The notes under the pieces: model-generated
What the model saw: the letters and a program-made list of their open reading frames with translations, nothing else
Database searches by the model: none
What the model was told of the DNA's origin: nothing
Assembly: GCA_036845225.1 (NCBI GenBank)
Contig: DAIUEJ010000030.1
Location: forward strand, 1-36,602
Source: FEN-680 sp036845225
GTDB taxonomy: Bacteria; Actinomycetota; Geothermincolia; Fen-727; Anoxymicrobiaceae
Length of the DNA stretch: 36,602 nt
Reading direction: 5' to 3'
Position numbers and translations under genes: made by a program
Part shown: in pieces, positions 30,675 through 36,602 of the stretch
How the letters are laid out: each line of letters starts with the position of its first letter
Position numbering within the stretch: the first letter of the stretch is position 1

Positions 30675-31563
30675 ATGCGCCGGCTTCTCATCGTCACTAT
30701 CATCGCCGCCACTTGCGCGGCGTCACTGGCTCTCGGTGCTTCACCATGCTCGAACGCGAACGGCGGGAATACGGCGAGCAAGAGAGTGGTGCTCCGATGG
30801 GACGATTCGTCGGACCTCGATCTTCAAGTCACCGGTTCGGCCGCGGGGCATAAAGGCTTCAAGCTCGACGCCGCCAACAGGCGAATATCAGGCCAGGCCG
30901 AGCTGGACACCGCTCGCGGGCCGGGCGCAGGCACTGAGACGGCGNNNNNNNNNNNNNNNNNNNNNNNNNNNNNNNNNNNNNNNNNNNNNNNNNNNNNNNN
31001 NNNNNNNNNNNNNNNNNNNNNNNNNNNNNNNNNNNNNNNNNNNNGACAGCCTGGTCCCCGGCGCCTGGAGCCACGTGGGGATCTACGCCGGTGACGGCCG
31101 CGTCATTGAGGCGGCGAGCGAGAACGAGAACGTCGGGGTCGGCACCGAGGCAGACTGGCAGTACCCGGGCAAGACCTGGGTGACCTATATGCGTGTGGTC
31201 AACGCCGACGCCGCCACCCGCCGCAGGGCGGTCGCGTTCGCTCAGAGACAGGTGGACCGCGGCTGCCCGTACGACATCAGGTTCTACTCCAAGCAGGCGA
31301 ACGGCGGCAGCTGGTACTGCAGCGAGCTCGTCTGGGCCGCCTACCTTCACGCGAGCGGCGGGAAGATAAACCTCGAGCACACGCCCGACAGGCTGGGCGT
31401 TTACCCGTGGGAGATAGAGAGGTCGGCCGAGGTCTCCTACATCGGCGGGCACTATGAGAAAGAGCCGGGCCGGTCGCCGAAGGTGGCGTTCCTCTACGTG
31501 CAGCTGGTTTGCACCCACCTGTACTCGTGGGGCAGAGCGCTCTGGCACGACATATTCCACTGA
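30675..31563 (+). CDS. Secreted YiiX-like permuted papain-fold amidase, with N gap
   Basis: The N-terminal part MRRLLIVTIIAATCAASLALG is a signal sequence. It is followed by VVLRWDDSSDLDLQVTG and AELDTARGPGAGTETA, which resembles a YfaP/DUF2135-type beta domain. After the 100-N gap (30945-31044), the frame has the YiiX/NlpC-P60-like catalytic order His before Cys: WSHVGIYAGDG and WYCSELVWAAYL. The two parts are in different frames, as expected if the gap is a placeholder of unknown length. They may form one gene or two. The C-terminal half likely hydrolyses a peptide, amide or ester bond at the cell surface. Confidence 0.7.
30945..31044. other. 100-N assembly gap
   Basis: Exactly 100 N, the usual placeholder of a scaffold join of unknown length. 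It interrupts the amidase gene. Confidence 0.99.
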
Positions 31564-31774
31564 CCCCGCGCGACTTCTTCCCGGCAAGCGAACCGACTGC
31601 TGGAATCCTTCTTGTCCCCCGAGTTAGAATGGGTCGCAACGGAAACGACTCCAAGAAGCTGGCACTTCCAGCGAAAGCGACGAGTATCACCGCGATGAGA
31701 AGTTCAACCCGCGTCCTTCGGGGCTTCAACAAGCTGCTCCCAAGGCAATGACGATCACTGATTGGTGACTCGAG

Positions 31775-33262
31775 ATGACGATCAGGACCAGACTGATAAT
31801 CGCAATGGTGTTGGCTCTCCTGCTCGCTGCGGGTGGGATCACCTCGGCGCTTGTCACCCGCAAGAATGTCACCAGGTCAAGCCTGAGGAACGGCTTGGCC
31901 CGGCACGTAGTATCTGACCTTCTCGCACTGAACATCCTGCGCGCCGACTACCAGTTGAACAGGAGCGAGCAGACCCGCGTCCAGTGGGAGAAGCAACAGA
32001 AAGGGCTTTCTGCTCTCCTCGATCGGGTCAGGACCCTGTACCCGAAGAACGACCAGGTTGTGGCCCGGCTGTGGGCGGCTAACGCCCAGCGTTTGAACCT
32101 CTTCGAGGAACTTGTTGCGAACTTCCACGCGATGTCGGCCGGGGCCGTGAGCCCCACTGGCGGGTCGGATGCCGAGACGACGATAGTGGGGAAACTGCTG
32201 GTTCTCGCACAGAGTACCAAGGACGAATCGGATGCACTCGCCGCCCAGAGCCAGGCGGAACTGACCAATGCTCAGAACCTCTCGGCGATCCTGACCATTG
32301 TGTTCATCGCACTCCTGGGACTGGTCGTCCTGTTGATGACGTTACTGGTGTCGAGAACAGTGCTTTACCCCTTGCGGGAGCTCGAGCAGGGAGCCGACGC
32401 CGTTGCGGGCGGCGACCTCGACTATCGCATCGATATCGAGCGAGATGACGAGATGGGCAGAGCCGCGGATGCCTTCGATGACATGACCGCTTCGCTCGCG
32501 GTTTCGACAGAGGAGCTGGAGCGCCACCGCGACAGCCTGGAGGAACTCGTGGAGAATCGCACAGAAGAACTCCAGCGCGCCAATGACGAACTGGACGCCT
32601 ACGCCCATGCAGTGTCACACGACTTGAGGACTCCCCTCGCTGCCGCAACCCTGGCCAACGCGATGCTCAAGGATGTCGCGCAGGAAGGTGACGTTGACGC
32701 GCTACGGCAGGAGGTCACTGAGAACGCGGCGAGCATCGAACGCAACCTGGCAAGGGCACACGAACTCGTCACCGGCCTGCTCAAGGTAGCGGAGGCGGGA
32801 CAGAAACCCGTCAAAGTCACAGCCGTGCAGATCTCGGGATTGGTCAGCGAACTGCTTGAAGAACGGAAGGCGTCTACCGCGGCAGCCGGCGTCACTCTGG
32901 AGATAGACGACGACCTCGGGACGATACTCGCGGACCGCACCCAGATCTACCAGGTCTTCGCGAACCTCATCAACAACTCTATAAGGCATAACGACAGCCC
33001 GGAGCCGGTCACCCTGGTGAGCTACCTCGGCGAGGAGGGAGGCTTTCACCGCTACAAGGTGTGCGACAACGGCTCGGGCATCCCCGATGAAGACCTGGGG
33101 AAGCTCTTCAGGCCGTTCTTCAGGGGTTCAAGGACGTCGGACACCGGCATCGGCCTCTCCATCGTGGACAAGATCGTCCGCGCCTACGGTGGATGGATAA
33201 AGGTCTACAACGACAACGGAGTCTGCTTCGAGTTTGCCATCCCGGACTGGAATAACGACTGA
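31775..33262 (+). CDS. Membrane sensor histidine kinase (HAMP-HisKA-HATPase), orphan
   Basis: A 495-residue kinase. A first membrane helix (about 7-27) and a second at 170-195 flank an extracellular helical sensor domain of about 140 residues. A HAMP domain follows (to about 245), then a coiled-coil rich in Glu and the HisKA box with His282 in AVSHDLRTPL. The ATP domain shows N box NLINNSIRH (397-405), G1 DNGSGIP (431-437) and G2 DTGIGLSIV (456-464). No response regulator is adjacent; the single-domain regulator at 11671 is far away. The ATG at 31775 has only a weak ribosome site. Confidence 0.93.
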   Translation: MTIRTRLIIAMVLALLLAAGGITSALVTRKNVTRSSLRNGLARHVVSDLLALNILRADYQLNRSEQTRVQWEKQQKGLSALLDRVRTLYPKNDQVVARLWAANAQRLNLFEELVANFHAMSAGAVSPTGGSDAETTIVGKLLVLAQSTKDESDALAAQSQAELTNAQNLSAILTIVFIALLGLVVLLMTLLVSRTVLYPLRELEQGADAVAGGDLDYRIDIERDDEMGRAADAFDDMTASLAVSTEELERHRDSLEELVENRTEELQRANDELDAYAHAVSHDLRTPLAAATLANAMLKDVAQEGDVDALRQEVTENAASIERNLARAHELVTGLLKVAEAGQKPVKVTAVQISGLVSELLEERKASTAAAGVTLEIDDDLGTILADRTQIYQVFANLINNSIRHNDSPEPVTLVSYLGEEGGFHRYKVCDNGSGIPDEDLGKLFRPFFRGSRTSDTGIGLSIVDKIVRAYGGWIKVYNDNGVCFEFAIPDWNND

Positions 33263-33273
33263 GATAGCGAAGC

Positions 33274-33690
33274 TCATCTCCCGGACAGGTAACTGTATTC
33301 GCGCAGATCGGAGACGGACGCGATCTGCCTGAAGTGCTTGTCATGGTGCAACAACCGCACCTTGTTGATGGTTGCGGTCGCGGCGACCACGAGGTCCACG
33401 ATGTCGACCCGGAGGCCTTTGCGTCTCAACGCCGCAGCGATCTGAAGGGCCCGTTGCCACTCACTCTCCCCCGCTTTCAGCAACTGCAGTGCTGAGAAAT
33501 CGCTTTCGAGTTCTTTGACGCCCTGGCTCCCCCCGGTACCGACTACCAGTTCAAGAAACACTGGTTGCGTGTAGCAAGCCGAGTTCTCGACCAGCAGGCG
33601 CTCGACCTCGTCCGCGGTCGCCGGGCTGTCCGGCTTCTTCCTGAAGAATCTCGTCCACGCCGACGTGTCAACGAGCGTGAGCTCACTCAT
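33274..33690 (-). CDS. vapC: VapC-type PIN-domain toxin
   Basis: A 138-residue PIN ribonuclease. Acidic active-site residues are Asp8 (LVDTSAW), Glu47 (VFLELVVG), Asp96/Asp99 (VDIVDLVVA) and Asp117 (HHDKHF). I chose the ATG at 33690, which overlaps the vapB stop by 8 bp (ATGAGTGA), the standard coupling for these pairs. VapC toxins cleave RNA, often initiator tRNA or rRNA; the target here is unknown. It ends 11 bp from the convergent histidine kinase gene. Confidence 0.92.
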   Translation of the reverse strand: MSELTLVDTSAWTRFFRKKPDSPATADEVERLLVENSACYTQPVFLELVVGTGGSQGVKELESDFSALQLLKAGESEWQRALQIAAALRRKGLRVDIVDLVVAATATINKVRLLHHDKHFRQIASVSDLREYSYLSGR

Positions 33691-33889
33691 TGCGGCCCAG
33701 TTCCTCGATCTCTTCATTGCTGAGCTCGATGAGCCCGGAGCCCCGCTTCGCGAGGAGGCTGTTCAGTCGCGCCCGCTTGACGAGCGCCTCCAGGGCGACG
33801 TTGAGCACCCTGCTCGTCTTTGACTCTCCGGTGATCTTCTTTGCCTCTTCGAGCAGCTCGTCGTTGATGAAAACGGTCGTTCGTGACAT
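33683..33889 (-). CDS. vapB: VapB-type antitoxin
   Basis: A 68-residue antitoxin starting MSRTTVFINDELLEEAKKITG, a ribbon-helix-helix DNA-binding N-terminus of the VapB (DUF2191-like) type, with a C-terminal acidic tail (LIELSNEEIEELGRNE) that would bind the toxin. AAGGGG lies 9 nt before the ATG. It precedes vapC and shares its transcript. A perfect palindrome just upstream is the probable autorepression operator. Confidence 0.9.
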   Translation of the reverse strand: MSRTTVFINDELLEEAKKITGESKTSRVLNVALEALVKRARLNSLLAKRGSGLIELSNEEIEELGRNE

Positions 33890-33906
33890 CGCAATTCCCC
33901 TTGATA

Positions 33907-33936
33907 ATCATACTATCAAATACTCTGTAGTATGAT
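33907..33936. promoter_or_regulatory. Palindromic operator of the vapBC pair
   Basis: ATCATACTA (33907-33915) and TAGTATGAT (33928-33936) are exact complements, separated by 12 bp, and lie 18 bp upstream of the vapB start. The stretch is AT-rich against a GC-rich background and contains plausible -10 sequences such as TATCAT. VapB or the VapBC complex commonly binds such a site to repress its own transcription. Confidence 0.7.
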
Positions 33937-34051
33937 AAATAATGCCGACTAACGTGTCAATTCTCCGTGGCAATTGTGCAACAATCAAGGCATGACCGCG
34001 CAGGGCTGCGGCGGCATTCCGGTCCGCCGTGGACACCGGCCTGCTACTTCG

Positions 34052-35722
34052 TCACTTCCCGGCCAGATCCCTGCGATTGAAGACGGCCGCGCCGATGGCG
34101 GCGGCCACGAGCCCGATCGCCCCGTATATCCAGGCGGTGGACCACCTGGTGGCGGTTGCCGGAACCAGGGCGACGTGGTGGAACAGAGAAGTGTCCAGCA
34201 CCCAGTGGTTCAGGTTTATCGCGGGGCCGATGAGCTCCATCAGGAACGACCAGCCGATGACGGCGTACATGACCGCGGAGGTCCAACGGGGCTTGATGCC
34301 GAACGTCAGGATGCCGAGGCCGATGATGACCGCGGCGGGCAGCGTCGAGTTTATTCCCGCCTCGCACATCTTGCTGAAGCTTACGCCCGAGTGTTGGATG
34401 GCCGCCCCGAGCCAGGTGAAGATGCCGGCCACCAACCCCGCGAGAATCACTGAGATCACGACGATCACCAGGCGGCCGACCAGCCAACTCATTCGGGAGA
34501 CAGGTCGCACGAGCAGGTGGTCCAGGTAACCTTCCGCCTCGTCTTCTCTCATGGCGCCCACAGAAGACGCGGCGAGACCCGTGATGACGGTCATCACCAT
34601 CAGGAAAACGACCCCGAGGTACGTGTTGGTCCCGAAAGCGGCCCGCTGGCTCTGTGAAAGCGTGCTGAAGAACTTCAGGGCTCCGGTCGACTCCTCGCGC
34701 AGCGCCTGTCCGGCCGTCTTGGCGATGGCTCCTGTCGACATGCTGAGTGCGGCGATGGCAGCGAGCCGGCCGGCGAGCGATCCCCTCGTCTCGCGGACTC
34801 CGAGATCGAACGGGTTGTTGAGGAAGCGCACCCGGGCCTTCGCGGTGTCACTGTCCGGCAGGATGCTCGCCCCCAGGTCGCGCCTTTCGGCGAGGTATAT
34901 CGCCAGAGCGCAGAGCAGTACCACGAACCCTGTTATCGGCAGCAACCATATGGGGCTGCTGCCCGTCAATGCGTGCAGGTTCTCGTTCCAGCCGAGCGGG
35001 CTCAAGTAGGTCAGCCAGTGCACGCTTGGTGCGGCGTCGCCGATCGCGCGCAGCAGGAAGAACGCCCCGAACACCGCGGCCGCGATCCCGGCTGCACGGC
35101 GTCGCGTGGCCGCGATCTGGCTCGCCAGCGCGCCGACCGCGAAGAACTCCGCCACGCTGGCGACAAGGGCCAGGGAGAAGAACAGTGACTCGCTCGCACC
35201 GAAGTGGAGCTTGTAGAAGTTGCCCGCCACCAGGGCGGCGAGGAATGTCATGACGTAGATTATCAGGAGGCCGACCCCGAGCCCCGCGAGGATGTTGGCC
35301 GCCGCTCCACCGGAAGTGGTCTGGCCCGAGAGAAAGATCTCCAGCCGGCCGCCCTCCTCCTCGCCGCGGAACCGCTTGGTCGCGGCGAGCAGCGCCCAGA
35401 TCGCGCCGACGATCGTCAGTACTCCCAGCGTGCGCCACGCGGTGAACCCGCGGGCGGTCTCAATCTGGCGCGCCATACCGATCAGCGCATTGAGCCCCGG
35501 GTTACTCCCGAACGACGCCGCGAGGGCCGCGCGTGCGGCTGCCGTCGTGTAGGTCCGCGTGTATCCGAGGATGGAGGCCGCCGTGTAAGCCGCGAACGCG
35601 TATGCCACGACCACCGCTGACTTCGATATCCCACGCCCCACGAACCCGGCCAGGACGTTGCCGGGCCGGCGAAACTCCTTGATCGCGGGTTCGACCGGGG
35701 CGGCGACCGCGTCAACTGCCAT
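34052..35722 (-). CDS. ABC-2 type exporter permease (double-length)
   Basis: A 556-residue membrane protein with about twelve hydrophobic segments, for example SAVVVAYAFAAYTAASILGY and VGLLIIYVMTFLAALVAGNFY. The EEEGGRLEIFLSG and EDEAEGYLDHLLVRPVSR loops are typical of the permease partner of daunorubicin/tylosin-type ATPases. The ATG at 35722 overlaps the upstream ATPase stop by 11 bp. It is intact, but its ATPase is broken (see next entry), so the exporter is probably not functional, unless another ATPase replaces it. Confidence 0.88.
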   Translation of the reverse strand: MAVDAVAAPVEPAIKEFRRPGNVLAGFVGRGISKSAVVVAYAFAAYTAASILGYTRTYTTAAARAALAASFGSNPGLNALIGMARQIETARGFTAWRTLGVLTIVGAIWALLAATKRFRGEEEGGRLEIFLSGQTTSGGAAANILAGLGVGLLIIYVMTFLAALVAGNFYKLHFGASESLFFSLALVASVAEFFAVGALASQIAATRRRAAGIAAAVFGAFFLLRAIGDAAPSVHWLTYLSPLGWNENLHALTGSSPIWLLPITGFVVLLCALAIYLAERRDLGASILPDSDTAKARVRFLNNPFDLGVRETRGSLAGRLAAIAALSMSTGAIAKTAGQALREESTGALKFFSTLSQSQRAAFGTNTYLGVVFLMVMTVITGLAASSVGAMREDEAEGYLDHLLVRPVSRMSWLVGRLVIVVISVILAGLVAGIFTWLGAAIQHSGVSFSKMCEAGINSTLPAAVIIGLGILTFGIKPRWTSAVMYAVIGWSFLMELIGPAINLNHWVLDTSLFHHVALVPATATRWSTAWIYGAIGLVAAAIGAAVFNRRDLAGK

Positions 35723-36337
35723 CGTTGCCGTCCTCCTCCCCATCCCCGCCCTCTTCCTTGCCGTACAGCGACAGGAACAGCTCCTCCAGGGAGGGCTCGC
35801 GGCTGAGCAGGGTCCTCGGGCCCGCGGCCGAGAGCACCGCGAGCAGAGGCGCGATGTCGCCCCTGACCTGGCAGGTCAACTGATGGCCCGTGACGTGTAC
35901 CTGGCTCACACCTTCCAACCGCGAGACGTCGGGCGGGTCGCCCTCGAAGGTCGCCTCAACCGTCACGGCGGAGAGATGGCGCATCTCGGTAAGGTGCCGA
36001 GCTCAACCAGGATGCCCTTGCGCAGTATCGCCAGGCGGTCGCACAGCGCCTCGACCTCCGCCAGGATGTGCGAAGAGAGGAAGACCGTCTGACCGCGGTC
36101 CCTTGCTTCCAGCACGTGGCGCCGGAACTCCTGCTCCATCAACGGGTCCAGGCCGGCGGTGGGCTCGTCCAGCACCAGCAGGTCGGCGCGCGTCATCAGT
36201 GCGGCGATGATGGATACTTTCTGTCTGTTGCCGCTGGAATACGTCCTGATCTTCTTGCTCGGGTCGAACTGGAAGCGCTCGATGAGCTCGTCCCGGTAAG
36301 CGGTGTCGTACTGCCCGTGTATCCTGCCGAGCAAGGT
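35712..36337 (-). pseudogene. ABC-2 exporter ATPase, N-terminally truncated and frameshifted
   Basis: The retained part starts near TLLGRIHGQYD and contains the signature region YSSGNRQKV, Walker B LLVLDEPTAGLDP and switch SSHILAEVEALCDRLAILRKG. After GTL the frame breaks: the true continuation EMRHLSAVTVEATFEGD lies in the other frame from 35984 down to 35712, so one base is missing near 35995. The first 110 or so residues, with Walker A, are absent because the sequence changes to an IS1380-like transposase near 36340. The rest closely resembles daunorubicin-resistance type ATPases. Without Walker A it cannot hydrolyse ATP. Confidence 0.85.
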
Positions 36338-36602
36338 GTCGCACTGGTCGCTCCGAAGCGTCCAGCTGAAACTCATAAAGATCGGGGCGAAGGTGGTGAG
36401 TCACTCCAGGAGGACCACCTTCCAATGCGCCGAGGTGGCGGTTTCTGAAGCCCTGTTCGCTGCGCTGCTGGAGCGTATCCGTTCCCTCGCCGCCGTACCG
36501 ACGTGACATAGAGTGGGTGGACTAGATTGATAAGTTCCCAGCGGTCAACCGCAAGGAGGGGTCAGCCTCCGGCCATAGTGAAGAGCAGCAGCAACTCATT
36601 GC
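36338..36602 (+). mobile_element. Right-end remnant of an IS1380-like element
   Basis: Begins at the junction with the truncated ATPase and continues beyond the transposase stop to the window edge. No terminal inverted repeat could be identified with confidence; GGAGG-GGTCAG-CCTCC near 36555-36570 is a small hairpin of unknown meaning. The right boundary is unknown. Confidence 0.55.
36342..36506 (+). pseudogene. IS1380-family transposase C-terminal fragment
   Basis: The frame reads HWSLRSVQLKLIKIGAKVV, then SHSRRTTFQCAEVAV and LFAALLERIRSLAAVPT before the stop at 36504-36506. KLIKIGAKVV-H-R and FQ-AEVAV are hallmarks of the C-terminus of IS1380 (DDE group 1) transposases. Only about 54 of some 450 residues remain, so it is a fragment. 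Its truncated left side joins directly to the remnant of the ABC ATPase. Confidence 0.72.

Overview
The window is a 36.6 kb piece of a GC-rich bacterial chromosome from a draft or metagenome scaffold; a 100-N gap lies at 30945-31044. The gene content suggests a largely anaerobic, metabolically versatile bacterium: an oxygen-sensitive tungsten-type aldehyde:ferredoxin oxidoreductase, FdhD and MobA for Mo/W enzymes, an Fe-S type PurF, and a fused GctA/GctB-like CoA-transferase. Composition and gene style resemble uncultured Actinomycetota-like lineages, but there is no rRNA or other phylogenetic marker here, so that placement is inference only.

Layout. (1) 1-7152, minus strand: a purine biosynthesis run transcribed purL, purF, purM, purN, purH. 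purS and purQ, which the short PurL needs, are not next to it. (2) 7162-12069, minus: a Mo/W-cofactor block running from a single-domain response regulator through fdhD, mobA, a MobB-like protein ending in CQLGCF, and aldehyde ferredoxin oxidoreductase to moaD, which leads into purL. Several of these genes overlap by a few bases. (3) 12293-17609: an orphan LolD-type ABC ATPase (+), then a minus-strand group of a frameshifted DUF192 gene, a hexapeptide acyltransferase, radC, an FGGY sugar kinase and ychF. (4) 17881-21480: a thioredoxin-like DUF255 (YyaL) protein, a 98-nt structured element, a metallophosphoesterase and a Cys-rich DUF6485 protein. (5) 21491-22094: a DUF559 endonuclease gene tightly bracketed by hairpin repeats. 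(6) 22175-30018, minus: a fused CoA-transferase, then a coupled operon reading lipoprotein peptidyl-prolyl isomerase, znuA, znuC, znuB, amidohydrolase and glycosyltransferase. (7) 30291-33262, plus: a small unknown gene, a secreted YiiX-like amidase interrupted by the N gap, and an orphan sensor histidine kinase. (8) 33274-36602: a vapBC toxin-antitoxin pair with a clear palindromic operator, a double-length ABC-2 permease, and its ATPase, which is truncated by an IS1380-family remnant and also frameshifted.

The main non-genic signals are a dispersed family of 30-40 bp palindromes with a GGGGTCAG core (six copies, four of the five insertion sites lying directly on or within 2 nt of a stop codon), and the DUF559 gene whose flanking repeat appears to supply its own ribosome binding site. 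No CRISPR array, tRNA or rRNA was seen. Most long plus-strand frames opposite the minus-strand genes are antisense artefacts of high GC content.
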